NCBI RefSeq assembly: GCF_030010215.1
Contig: NZ_JASCRR010000004.1
Span: 364,129 to 428,128 of the forward strand
Direction of reading: 5' to 3'
Source: Tianweitania sp. UT-5YL-CI-8
GTDB lineage: Bacteria > Pseudomonadota > Alphaproteobacteria > Rhizobiales > Rhizobiaceae
DNA: 64,000 nt
A program made the translations under genes and the position numbers. Under the pieces are notes generated by a model. It did not search any database. It worked only from the letters and a program-made list of their open reading frames with translations, and was not told the DNA's origin. Of this stretch, positions 17,129 through 27,400 are shown one piece after another. Every line of letters starts with the position of its first letter. The first letter of the stretch is position 1.

Positions 17129-18766
17129 ATGCTTGCCAATGCACGGCTTTATCTCGCCGCGACCTTTGTCGCGCTGTGTGCCGTCAAGGTGGCGATGGTT
17201 ACGGCTGTTCCCGGTCCGATCATCTTTGGCGACGAGCTTCTTTACCGCGACTTTGCCCAAAGACTCTTCGAACTTCGGCCCTACAGTAGCGGCCATTACC
17301 CGCCGGCTTACCCACTGTTTCTGGCGCCGTCGTTCTTCTTCGGGAGCTACTTCTATGAGGCGATGAAGGTCAGCAATGCTCTCGCCTCATCCCTTACGAT
17401 TTTCCCAATTTTCCTCATCGCTCGATTGTTTCTAGACGAACGGGACAGTTTGCTGGTGGCGGTGGCATCGGCCGCAATGCCTTTTCACTTCGTCTTTCCG
17501 CAGCTCATCATGAGCGAGAACCTGTTCATCCCGCTCTTGTTGTTCTGCTTTTATCTGTGCCTCAGGAAAGCTGAGAAAAACGAAACTTGGTGGGATATTG
17601 GAACGGGAGCAGCAATCGGCTTGCTGTACCTGACTCGCCACATCACCCTTGTTCTCATCCTTCCCCTTGCCATAATCTGGATGATTACAAACCGTGAAAA
17701 GCTCCCTCGCCGGCTACTTCGCGGATGCATCGTTATTGCTGCCATGGCGATCGTTTACGTGCCCTGGATTGTGTCTCAAATCTCGGTCGGCGTTAACCCC
17801 AAGCACGTTTTCGGTTTTGGCATCGCGTCGAAAACCAACCCGGAGCAGTTGACGCTTCAGCTTTTGATCGTGTGGACCGCGCTGTATGCCGCGTACTTTG
17901 CGCTGCTCAGCTCGACCACCTTGCCGCTCCTTTTTTCTTCGATCTGGCGCCCAATTCAGGCGCGGGATGTTTTTTCGAACCGGCTTGCAATCGGCGCCTT
18001 GCTGTTGCTGGCTTTTTTCGCGATGGCCGTAACGCGCCACTCGTGGCGCGCGGCTTACAACTTTCCGGACATGCAACGCCTCATGGGGCGCTACCTCGTC
18101 TGCCTCCCCTTTATGTTTGCTCTTGTTGCTGCCGTAGAGGCCCGCCGCTTAGATGCTGTCAAAAGCGGTCTGCGCTGGGCCGCGACGTTTGTCTTGCCCA
18201 GCGTCGTTCTGATGGGCGCGGCTTACTTAATCGTTTTCCAGAACGGAGCAATCGACCCGGAGCGCTTCATGACGCGGCGCGGGGCAATCGACGGCCAGAT
18301 CATCAAAGACATTGGTCCGGAGGTGTGGCTGTGTCTCGTGGCGCTCGGCTTCATCGCGCTTAGCGCAGTTGCTTCACTCCGTCCAAAGTTTCTTTTTGAG
18401 ACTATTGTGGGGCTCACTTTGTTGTCAGGCATCAGCGGTGCGTACGCTTATCATGGCGAGTTTGACCGCTACAGGTCATTCAGCCAGCCGGCAAATGCGA
18501 TTTTCCGCACCGCGCCCAAGAACGAGGTGGTCGATGTTTTTGTTGGGCGCGGTGCCCAAGCTCGTGACGTTTTCCTAAGCCTGCGGTTTTGGGATATCCG
18601 GTTCAAAAAGATTGATCGATTGAAGGACCGCTCGCCCGACAGGCAGGCTTTTGTGCTCACCACAAAACCCGACCTGAAGGGAGCCACGGTAGTCGGGCAA
18701 TTTGAAAACGACGACAGAATCCTTTTCCTGCATCGTTTTGAGGCTAGACCTCAAACGAAACGCTGA
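17129..18766 (+). CDS. GT-C-type membrane glycosyltransferase, probable surface polysaccharide modification
   Basis: A 545-residue protein with about ten or more membrane helices. An acidic pair in the first periplasmic loop (FGDELLYRDF, residues 33-42) is where GT-C enzymes (ArnT/PMT-like, dolichyl-phosphate-sugar users) carry their catalytic acid. HYPPAYPLFLAP and LLYLTRHITLVLILP also resemble that superfamily. In a prophage, and next to an acyltransferase, a role like the Gtr glucosyltransferases that change O-antigen is the best guess. No flippase or bactoprenol glucosyltransferase gene accompanies it. The coding sequence is less GC-rich than the structural genes around it. Confidence 0.65.
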   Translation: MLANARLYLAATFVALCAVKVAMVTAVPGPIIFGDELLYRDFAQRLFELRPYSSGHYPPAYPLFLAPSFFFGSYFYEAMKVSNALASSLTIFPIFLIARLFLDERDSLLVAVASAAMPFHFVFPQLIMSENLFIPLLLFCFYLCLRKAEKNETWWDIGTGAAIGLLYLTRHITLVLILPLAIIWMITNREKLPRRLLRGCIVIAAMAIVYVPWIVSQISVGVNPKHVFGFGIASKTNPEQLTLQLLIVWTALYAAYFALLSSTTLPLLFSSIWRPIQARDVFSNRLAIGALLLLAFFAMAVTRHSWRAAYNFPDMQRLMGRYLVCLPFMFALVAAVEARRLDAVKSGLRWAATFVLPSVVLMGAAYLIVFQNGAIDPERFMTRRGAIDGQIIKDIGPEVWLCLVALGFIALSAVASLRPKFLFETIVGLTLLSGISGAYAYHGEFDRYRSFSQPANAIFRTAPKNEVVDVFVGRGAQARDVFLSLRFWDIRFKKIDRLKDRSPDRQAFVLTTKPDLKGATVVGQFENDDRILFLHRFEARPQTKR

Positions 18767-18867
18767 TGTACGCGGATGTGATGTGCGCAGAAGGCGCCCG
18801 AGATGTGGTAGCAGCCCTTGACGCTCAGGGATTGTTTCCTTCAGCCGAAAGTCTATAGGTCCGAACC

Positions 18868-19038
18868 ATGAAAGCTCTACCTGCTCTTTCCTTAATTTTA
18901 TTGTTGGCCGCATGCTCGTCTGAGCCGGCGGCAGAGTGCTTGCCGCGAGCCGGTAGCGTTGAGGCTCTGTTTGCCCCGCAACTCAGTTCTCAGTGCAGAA
19001 CAGCGCAGGGAGCGGAGACCGAAACAACAAGTCATTGA
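18868..19038 (+). CDS. 56-residue predicted lipoprotein
   Basis: Begins MKALPALSLILLLAACSSEP, a signal peptide with a textbook lipobox (LAAC) that puts the lipidated Cys at residue 16. The mature part is 41 residues and has two further cysteines. Its place between two polysaccharide-modification genes suggests an envelope role such as superinfection exclusion. An Rz1-type outer-membrane spanin is the alternative, but it is far from the lysis genes. Confidence 0.55.
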   Translation: MKALPALSLILLLAACSSEPAAECLPRAGSVEALFAPQLSSQCRTAQGAETETTSH

Positions 19039-19161
19039 TAGTTCGACTACATCATGGTGCTCGGCGGTTCGATTCGCGCGTTGGTGTTGCGGTGGCTCTA
19101 TTGACGATCGGACGGCTGAGACCTACGGGAAACCCCAAAGTCTTTACTTGGGGTTGCAGCA

Positions 19162-21120
19162 TTGTCGTCTAGCAGTACCTTCCGGCCTGAAGTTCAGGGC
19201 CTGCGCGCCTTGGCTGTTCTCAGTGTCGTGTTCTATCATCTCGGCTGGACGTGGATCGAGGGCGGCTTCGTTGGCGTCGACGTGTTCTTCGTCATCAGCG
19301 GGTTTCTGATCACCGGCATCATCAAGCGCGGAACCGAGGCCGGCACCTTCAATTATTGGCAGTTCAGTGTTAGTCGTGTGCGCCGGCTCTACCCGGCCCT
19401 AGTCGTTACCTTGGCCCTAACCTTCGCGGTCGGTGCCTGGATGCTGGCTCCAAAACACCTGCAGGAGTTCGCGGCATCCACGGTCTGGGCGCTGGGGTCT
19501 CTGTCGAACATCTTTTTCTTGAACGGCCAGGGGTATTTCGGCACAGCGCAAGAGTTCCAGCCACTGCTGCACACCTGGTCGCTCGGCGTTGAGGTGCAGT
19601 TTTATGTCGTCTGGCCGGTCTTCGTCTGGGCCATCGTCAAATACCTGTCGCCCCGCGCCGCGCTTCTTAGTGTTGTCGCAATGGCCATCGCGTCGCTCGC
19701 GCTTGCCGAATTCTGGATCACCAAGAACCAGACGGAGACCGCGTTCTTCCTGATGCCCGCGCGCATTGTCGAGTTCGCCATCGGCGGAGCGCTCGTCTGG
19801 TTCATTGACCGCCAACCCGCCGAAAAGAGATTGCTCGAGCCGGTCGCGGCAGTCGGCGCGGCACTGATTGTCTATTCCGCCCTCACCTATTGCGAGGCCA
19901 TGCACTTCCCCGGCCTGACGGCGCTGGTGCCCTGCCTAGGGTCTGCCATGCTCATCTATGCCGGCGGCGGCGCACGTTGGGCAGGTTGGCTATTCCGCAC
20001 CCGACCCGCCGTCTATGTCGGCAACATCAGCTACGCGCTGTACCTCGTCCATTGGCCTGTCATCGTTTTCTATGGCTACTACAAGTTCACTCCCCGGACG
20101 CTACTGGATGATGCGGTTATCGTCGCGTTGTGCTTCGCTCTCGCTGCTGCGCTCCATGTGCTGATCGAAAAGCCCTTCCAAGGCAAAGCCCTGGGCAGAT
20201 TGCGGCTTAGCACGCCGGTCCTGCTTGGCGGTCTTGCCGCATGTATTGCGCTCGTCGCAGTTCCCGCCTTGAGCGCCGAGAGGAACGGCTGGTCATGGCG
20301 AACGCCATTGGATCACCGAGAACTGCTTGCCGACGCAAGCCATGTGCGCGGTCCTAAGATGGGAGGTGACACCAAGTCCTCCCGAAAGGTGCTGCTCCTC
20401 GGCGACAGCCACGCGATGCACTTCCGCTTCTTGCTCAGCCGCTACTTCAAGGCAAAAGGGTATAAGGTCGACTATCAGTTGCCGCGATGCGTGACGCTCC
20501 CCGATGTGACTCGCGTGGTCGACGGGGTGCCCGACAGACGCTGCGAGAAGTATTGGGAAAACGTCCTCTCCATCGTTTCACAGAAAGGCTATGATGCCGT
20601 CATCATCGGAGGGCGATGGACAACCTCTACACAGGGGACAGGTGATTATGATGAGCGTACGCGAACATTCTTTCTGACCGACAAGAAAGATCACACTCTC
20701 TCAATTGAAAATTCGCAGCGCGCCTTCAAAGAAGCGGTCGCCCGGCTCACTTCCTTTGCGGAAAAGAAGCGGATACCCCTTTTGATCATTGGTCAAGTCC
20801 CGCCCATGGGTGCTAACCTTGAGCCTTGCCTGTTCCTTCATGGTTCAGACTGCCGACCGCTCTACACAAAGGCAGAGGTCAAAGAACGCCTCGCCTTCAC
20901 GAATGAGGTTCTGGCCAAGGCGGCAGACGGCAAAGAATATGTGAGCTTCGTCAACTCGTTTGACGTGATCTGCGGCGGCGCCAAAGACTATTGCCCGACG
21001 ATCTATCGAAACACCTTCCTGTACGCTGACTCCCACCACCTCAGTTATAAGGGGAGCCAGGCGCTGATCGGGCTATTCAGCAAAGATCTGGATAGATTTA
21101 TGAGATATACCGAGCGGTGA
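19162..21120 (+). CDS. acyltransferase-3 / SGNH fusion, probable O-antigen acetylase
   Basis: A 652-residue OafA/YrhL-type protein. Residues about 5-360 carry about ten membrane helices with the family start FRPEVQGLRALAVLSVVFYH and FFVISGFLITGII. Residues about 400-650 form a periplasmic SGNH domain with GDSH (S416) and the distal DxxH pair D623/H626. Such proteins move acetyl groups across the membrane onto sugars. The start is a TTG at 19162; no better start is visible. Together with the preceding GT-C gene it makes a likely lysogenic-conversion pair. Its stop lies 12 bases from the end of the converging tail-fibre gene. Confidence 0.8.
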   Translation: MSSSSTFRPEVQGLRALAVLSVVFYHLGWTWIEGGFVGVDVFFVISGFLITGIIKRGTEAGTFNYWQFSVSRVRRLYPALVVTLALTFAVGAWMLAPKHLQEFAASTVWALGSLSNIFFLNGQGYFGTAQEFQPLLHTWSLGVEVQFYVVWPVFVWAIVKYLSPRAALLSVVAMAIASLALAEFWITKNQTETAFFLMPARIVEFAIGGALVWFIDRQPAEKRLLEPVAAVGAALIVYSALTYCEAMHFPGLTALVPCLGSAMLIYAGGGARWAGWLFRTRPAVYVGNISYALYLVHWPVIVFYGYYKFTPRTLLDDAVIVALCFALAAALHVLIEKPFQGKALGRLRLSTPVLLGGLAACIALVAVPALSAERNGWSWRTPLDHRELLADASHVRGPKMGGDTKSSRKVLLLGDSHAMHFRFLLSRYFKAKGYKVDYQLPRCVTLPDVTRVVDGVPDRRCEKYWENVLSIVSQKGYDAVIIGGRWTTSTQGTGDYDERTRTFFLTDKKDHTLSIENSQRAFKEAVARLTSFAEKKRIPLLIIGQVPPMGANLEPCLFLHGSDCRPLYTKAEVKERLAFTNEVLAKAADGKEYVSFVNSFDVICGGAKDYCPTIYRNTFLYADSHHLSYKGSQALIGLFSKDLDRFMRYTER

Positions 21121-21132
21121 TTAGCCTTGACC

Positions 21133-21990
21133 TTAAGCAGCGTTGAGTGCGGCGCACTTCGCCTGAAGCCATGTTTTCAAGGCCGCACCTTCTCCCCCGT
21201 CTGTGGACAAAAGTGCCTTTGGAATAACTGGCATCATGTGAATTCGACCCTGATAAAGGTTTGCCGGGTTATTGTTGCGCTTGCCAATGAGGCCCTTGTA
21301 ATTAGGTGCCGGCGCATAAAAAGTTGTTCCTGATCTTGCCAGGGTTGTTGCATTTGAGCCGGATGCGGACGCAGTTCCTCGTTCAAGGCTGATTGTGCCG
21401 GCGGCAAAGTTTACTGTTGCAATCGCAAATCGCCAATCGACACTTCCGCCTGTGCCGTCGCCCTGGGTAATCGAGGTAATCCCGTCATGAGCAGAGTTTG
21501 CCGCATCATATGATGACGTGGCCCATGTTAAACTAGTGCCGCCACTGTAATTGAGCGTTAGAATGGGCGCGGCACTACCACTATCGTTCAAAGATACCGA
21601 AAGAATATCATGCCGGTCGCTACCTGATGGAACGACAGATTTTTGATGGAGCAGCGCAACAGTGAAAGCCGGTGAACCATGAAGAATATCTGTATTGAAA
21701 AGATGACCGGTTCCTGCATCGGTAACAGCGCCCGAAAATTCTAAGAAGCGATTTCCGTTGCCGAGTGCGCCAAGTTTCACATATGGATTACTTTGAGCAT
21801 AAAATGCATCGCCCTGCCAACCTTTGCTGATGTCGTGCAAGGCCAGCAATTTTTGCGATGAATTCAAATGCCCATCTGTAAAATCCGAGCCGATGGTAAA
21901 CTTGCTATCCCAGAAACGGAGGCCGTCATCCGTTGGCTCGAAGCTGGTGCGCGGAGAAACGTCTACTGGGTCGTTAATATTAAAGGTCAT
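21133..21990 (-). CDS. putative tail fibre/receptor-binding protein (LamG-like)
   Basis: A 285-residue beta-rich protein. The pattern around LRFWDSKFTIGSDF, PAFTVALLHQKSVV and WRFAIATVNFAAGTISLERG resembles a concanavalin/LamG-type sandwich, common in receptor-binding tips. It is the last gene of the tail module and overlaps the upstream fibre gene by 11 bases. Domain assignment is from pattern only. Confidence 0.55.
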   Translation of the reverse strand: MTFNINDPVDVSPRTSFEPTDDGLRFWDSKFTIGSDFTDGHLNSSQKLLALHDISKGWQGDAFYAQSNPYVKLGALGNGNRFLEFSGAVTDAGTGHLFNTDILHGSPAFTVALLHQKSVVPSGSDRHDILSVSLNDSGSAAPILTLNYSGGTSLTWATSSYDAANSAHDGITSITQGDGTGGSVDWRFAIATVNFAAGTISLERGTASASGSNATTLARSGTTFYAPAPNYKGLIGKRNNNPANLYQGRIHMMPVIPKALLSTDGGEGAALKTWLQAKCAALNAA

Positions 21991-24394
21991 TGACGTAGGT
22001 CTCCGTCAGTTTGATTTTGGCGTTGCAATCCCAGATGAAAAAGTCGCGATAGCCGAAGTTTACAGTGTCTCGTGTGTTGCCTTTGAAGTAGATGAACTTC
22101 GGCCCGAGCTTGTACTTCAAGAAGTTTTCGGCAGGCAGTGAAGCTCCGTCCGAATAGATTTCGATTTGCTTTTCAGGCCGGAAGATTTTTTGCGTTGAAT
22201 GATCAATATTGACAGTAGGCCATGCGCCATAGCCTTCAGAACCAGACGTGTCATAAAGATCAATGCGGCCTTGCCAACCCGGCACACCCGTCGTCGGGAA
22301 CCAACCGGAAGCAACAACTAAATCCTTGCCGACAAGGCTCGCCCCGCCGATGTACCCGGTGTTGGTAACGTGGATTGAGGTTCCACCCTTGCAGACATCC
22401 TTGATCGTAATCGTCGGAGTGGCGTAGCTCGAGCCACAATTCACCGTGACGATTTTGACTTTCGATGTGTCGTCTTCGGCGGCGCTGCCGTCACCTAGAT
22501 CAGTCCATTCTTGATAAACCGTCTGGAAGACATTGGCCTCCACCTCCGTCGTCTGGAAGTGGCGCAAAAGCTGACCGGCTGTATTCGGAACGATGATGGT
22601 GCCTTGAGTGAACGCCTTGGCGTATTGCGTCGTCCAATCATAACCATCGGCAAAAACGTTGACGATCACGGTTCCGGCTAAGTTCATGATATCGCCGTTC
22701 GTGCGCATCCGCAGGTAGGCAATGCCAACACCGCCGCCCTCGCCGGGATTGACGTGCCACGAAACGATGAACTCGTTCGTGCTGTCCAAGCGCGGCATTA
22801 CGTTCGGATAATTGAAAGCCGTTCCGCCAAAGACCGGTTTCGAGTATGTGATTTGCTTGGTGACGGTATCGAAAATCTCAAGCCGCCAAGCCGTGCTGGA
22901 GTGCCGGAAGAACCTCCACTCTTTGGTCGGATCGTCCATCTGGTTATAGACTTGGTTGTACGTTTGCCCAGACGAAGACGGGGCAACGACGGCGGCCGAG
23001 AGCCCCGCAAAGCTGTCAGTTCGGCTATAGTAATAGAACCGCCCTGGCGACCCTGACGCGTGTCCGGCCCACCCGACCGCCAGCGCCAGAAGACCGCCCG
23101 AAACGATACGGCAGGCCAAGCCGGGCGCATTGTGGTCGTCTGAGCGAGTTAGGTTGCGGCCAAGGTGAAAAGTCTTGAACTTTTTCGCGTTGGCTCGGCG
23201 TTCGGAAACTACAATAGGCCCTTCCGTGTAGCCAGGCTGATCTCGCACCCCGCGAGGCATCCCGACAAGACCCGCATAATCGTTGCCGTTGATGCAGACA
23301 AATCGGTTACACCACCAAGAACCGACCACGTCTTCAATCGTGTCTTCTTCGGCTTCCTCAAAGGAGCCATACCCGAAGGGCTGGTAGGTAAGATCGACTG
23401 TTGCTCCGCTGCCGCCACTATCAACGACAACTTGTTCGGGCTTCCTCATGCCGAAGAAGACTATTTCTCCATCAAATCGCTTGCCCCATTGAATGCGCTT
23501 GCCTGTTCTATCGCGATGAAGATACCGCCAGCCAGGGACGTTTGTAACGTAATAACCCTGCGGGTTGCGGAAATCCAAAAATCGCCAAGGTTCCTTAATC
23601 GCACTTTCGACGGTCTTTCCTGTGCTGTCTCGATTGAGACGAGCCCAGCCGGGAACAGCGGGGGTGTTGATAGGAACAACCAAAGAGCGGTCGGCCTTGT
23701 TGGTGAGGTCGCCTGAGCCCGCTTTCGCATCAAGAGCCGCTTGCGTGGCGGTACTAACAGGAAGCGTCGCTGGATCGATTACCGCGCCGACGCCAGTGTT
23801 GTCGTACCCGAGAAGCCGATTGGCTGTCTGGGGCGCAAGTTTGGCCGGCGCAATTGAGCCATCTGCCGTAATGTTAGTCGGAAGGGCGAAGGTGATCGTA
23901 ATCGGCGTTGCGCCAAGCACGATCTCACGCTCGCGCACCGCCCATACCTGCCCGGCCCGCGTGCCTGCCAAGACTGCGAACTGCGCCCCGACGAGTTCGG
24001 TTCCATCGTTGTAATCAGGGTGACGCGAGGCCGCGCCTGACGCGACCACCACATAAGCGCCGTTCTGGATAGGATCAGCCTGGCCGGCCAGCACAACGAC
24101 ATCGCCCGTGGCCAGTACCACGCCGTCAACCGTGTCGCCGTTCTCAAGGCCATTGGCTAAGGCAACGTTGGCAGTTGCAATCACCCGCACCGTGACAGGC
24201 GAGCGAGCGCCGGCAAGGGCGAGGTCTTCGATCTCATCGAGCCGGTCGCTGATCGGGCCACCAGCGGCAAGCTGCTCGGCGAGATTGGCTACGGGCAGCC
24301 GTCCAGTTGTCCCGCCTGCCGAAATGTCGTTGACAATCAGCTCGTCAGCCGCCTCGACAAGCGGAAAGTCCGTAGTGCGTACACCTTCGGCCAT
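21980..24394 (-). CDS. tail fibre protein
   Basis: An 804-residue protein. The N-terminal 200 residues (MAEGVRTTDFPLVEAADELI...) look like the baseplate-attachment part seen in alphaproteobacterial phage fibres. The middle is beta-rich, with repeated aromatic strands that resemble a BNR-type propeller (around GRFYYYSRTDSFAG). The position after the TipJ-type gene supports a host-recognition role. Lower confidence on the propeller. Confidence 0.6.
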   Translation of the reverse strand: MAEGVRTTDFPLVEAADELIVNDISAGGTTGRLPVANLAEQLAAGGPISDRLDEIEDLALAGARSPVTVRVIATANVALANGLENGDTVDGVVLATGDVVVLAGQADPIQNGAYVVVASGAASRHPDYNDGTELVGAQFAVLAGTRAGQVWAVREREIVLGATPITITFALPTNITADGSIAPAKLAPQTANRLLGYDNTGVGAVIDPATLPVSTATQAALDAKAGSGDLTNKADRSLVVPINTPAVPGWARLNRDSTGKTVESAIKEPWRFLDFRNPQGYYVTNVPGWRYLHRDRTGKRIQWGKRFDGEIVFFGMRKPEQVVVDSGGSGATVDLTYQPFGYGSFEEAEEDTIEDVVGSWWCNRFVCINGNDYAGLVGMPRGVRDQPGYTEGPIVVSERRANAKKFKTFHLGRNLTRSDDHNAPGLACRIVSGGLLALAVGWAGHASGSPGRFYYYSRTDSFAGLSAAVVAPSSSGQTYNQVYNQMDDPTKEWRFFRHSSTAWRLEIFDTVTKQITYSKPVFGGTAFNYPNVMPRLDSTNEFIVSWHVNPGEGGGVGIAYLRMRTNGDIMNLAGTVIVNVFADGYDWTTQYAKAFTQGTIIVPNTAGQLLRHFQTTEVEANVFQTVYQEWTDLGDGSAAEDDTSKVKIVTVNCGSSYATPTITIKDVCKGGTSIHVTNTGYIGGASLVGKDLVVASGWFPTTGVPGWQGRIDLYDTSGSEGYGAWPTVNIDHSTQKIFRPEKQIEIYSDGASLPAENFLKYKLGPKFIYFKGNTRDTVNFGYRDFFIWDCNAKIKLTETYVNDL

Positions 24395-24409
24395 GCGAAG
24401 CTCCTTGAT

Positions 24410-27400
24410 TTAGATGATGGTTGCGGGCACGGCGCTTGTGAGCGGGCCGGCGAAGTCCGAGTTGTTGACCGGTTCGGCGTAGTAGTTGAACGCGCCCTGC
24501 GGTGCGCAGGCGAGCGTCTGGATGTAGGCGTACAGCGATTCAAACGTCGCCGTGCGCGTCGACGATGAGGCGATGCCAATCTGCGTCTGAACGCTCGCGA
24601 TGGGCAGGCTATCCAGTTTCCATCCTGTCGCCGTCCCGAGGTCCTTGGTGTTGCCGCCGCTGGACGATGGGGTTGTCCGGTTAAGCAGGAACATCGCACC
24701 GGCGCCGTTGTTGGCGATGATGTTCGTCCCGTAGCGAACCACGTCACCGATCTGCGGCTGGATCGCCAGCGGCCCCTGATAGATGCGCGAAGTTGCGCCC
24801 GAGGTGAGAACCGCCTGGCCCGCGACCAGGGCGAAGTTGCCGTTAAGGGTCCAGGCTGGCGCTGACAGAAACTCAGGATCGTTGACGAGGTTGACCCGCG
24901 TTGTGTCGCCATCGACATACTGGAATGTTATGCCCGGCGGTTCGATAGACGCGATGATATGAGCCGCCCTGTCGAGGGTTGACCCCACCGGAACGCGGTA
25001 AATCTTGACCCTTGCGAGGTGCGGGTCGGCGTTGGAAACGGCAAGCTGGAGCTTGACGTTTCCAAGATGGATCTCGGGAACAGCCGAGAACGACACGATT
25101 GCCGAAGGAAGCCCCTCGTCGCTCTCGCCAATCGTATGAGTGACCGTTGCGCCCCATGCGGACGGGATGTTGTAGACCGACACCGCCCGAGGCTGCATTT
25201 CGATTGCATCGCCCCGCGCATAGCCTGTGATCTCGATAGACCCGGATGCCGCAGGTTCGTTCTCCGGCGTCTGCCAGAGCGTTTCGCCGACCTTCCGGTA
25301 TTGGACCTCGAATTGGCTCGCGATGACCGTGCTGGGCGTCCCTGGCTTGAGCCAGATACGAAGCCCGGTTGCTCCGTCGTTGCCCGCATAGCCAGACGTG
25401 ACGCCCGTCACCACAGGGACCGCAGGCGGTGTGTTGATGACGCTGACCTCTGCCCCTACTCGACCGCTCCACGTCGGCGGCACCTCCGCATCGGTCTTCG
25501 TGTCGATCTCATCGGCAGCCGGCAGCATGTGAAGGACGGAGGCGTTGTCCTGTCCGCGCTCAATGCCTGCCAGAATGACGGGAATGCTCTCGCTTCCGGC
25601 CGGCCCGAACTGGATCAGATCATCAGGCTCCGGAACCTCACCCGAACCCAGCAATGTCAGTGATTTGGTTTCGCCCGGCGTCGTCTTGACCAGCCGAACG
25701 ATGGACGACCCTATTGTGTCTTCTTCGGTGAATTTTCGGAAGCGAATGGCGTAGGAGCCGCCCTCTTCCATCGTCAGAACCTCGTCCAGCGTGACGCGCT
25801 TGCCGCGAACCGCCTTGACACGGCCTGAGTGCATCGCTGTGACCAAAACGTCCCGAGACGCCATGAGCAGGTCGCCCCGTGTCGCCACGCGCGCCGCGCC
25901 GTCCTGAATGGCCGAATAGGAGACCGATCGGTAAATCGTCTCATACATCCGGCGCCGCGCTTCGATGTAGATGCTGTCGGGGTTCGTATTGCCCGGAAAC
26001 TGCCACTCCTCGGTTATGTCAAAAGATGCAAGCTGCCAGAAGCCGGAGCCTTTCGGCCCGACCTTCTCGTAGTAGGCATTGCTCGCCTCGGTCGGGTCGG
26101 CGTAGACCTCGCAGCGCTTGCCTGGGCCGAATGTCAAATCGGCGTCGAGCAAGGCTTTGGTTGCGAACCGCGCAGCCGGTACCCATGGGATCAGGCGTTC
26201 TGCCTGCTGATACTTGTTCGTCTCGTCCAAGAACTGGACGCGGACCGCGTGCGGCGGCTTGAAATAGCTCGAGCTCCATTTGAACTGCGAGGAGTTGCGC
26301 GGATTGATGTGGTCGATCACCAGCGAGCGCGGGCGGTCTATGACGACAGTCCACTTCGTGCCAGTATGGATCACAGCAGCGCGCCCCGCCGCTCCTATGG
26401 CCTTCAGGCCCTCGCCGCGTGTTCCTTCGAAGTCGTGGACGCGGTTGTACTTGAGGCCCTTGAGCGTGCAGAACTCGTGCCAATCCTCGAAGGCCGGCCA
26501 GTCGATTTCCTCGTCTTTTGCCGGATAAACCGCCCCTGTACCGCGAAGCGCGTTCAGGGCAAGCGACGCCGGGTTCTGAGTGATGCCAGCAACCCAGGCC
26601 GATCCGTTCCAATCGGGCAGGATCGATTGAACAATGGCGTTCACATCGTCCAGAGTGCCATTCAACTGGTCGCTCGACTTGATCCGCAGCGCTGTCAGCG
26701 CGATAGGCTTCCAAAAATTAAAGGGGTACTCCGGCCTGAAGGACTGAGCAGCAAAAAGCACGCATTTGTCGATGTTGTTGCTGGGCGGCTCATTCTTGGA
26801 GGTGCGGAAGACCCGGATTTCATAGTTCCCGCGCGTCGGCAGCACCCACCGGTGGGACCGGAAAAACGACTGGCTCTGCATCTCATCGAACCAGAAGTAT
26901 TGGACATCCTCCCAATCCACTGCGCCGACGAGGCGCTGCTGCAACATCAGCCCGGTCCATTGCGTATCGCGACCGCCGTCTTTTGCAGTGTGGTAGAGAC
27001 CGCCCGGCCAATGGAAAATGACCGCAGCCTCGGTCGCATCGGACGCAAGCTGCCGGATCACCTCAACGTCTTCGTCGCTGTCGCTTTCCTCGCGTCGAAG
27101 TTCGGCACCGATGCTCTGCTCAACAACCTGCGTGGTGTAGAGCGTCAGGGTCTCGTCGTTCGGGTATCCTTGACGGGTCTCGATCTCGACTTCATCGTAC
27201 TTGTCTATCGAGGTCTCGCCGATGCGGATATCGGTGATATCGAGCGGTCCATACCCCCACAGGAAGGTGGCCCGGACGTAGATGTCGTTCCCGACAACCT
27301 CGGTCCATGTGTAGGAACCGAACCGCGGCGCATAGCGCACCTTTCCGCAGATAACCGGTACCGGAGACGCCGGGGCAAATTCGTTCTTCCACCCGGTAAT

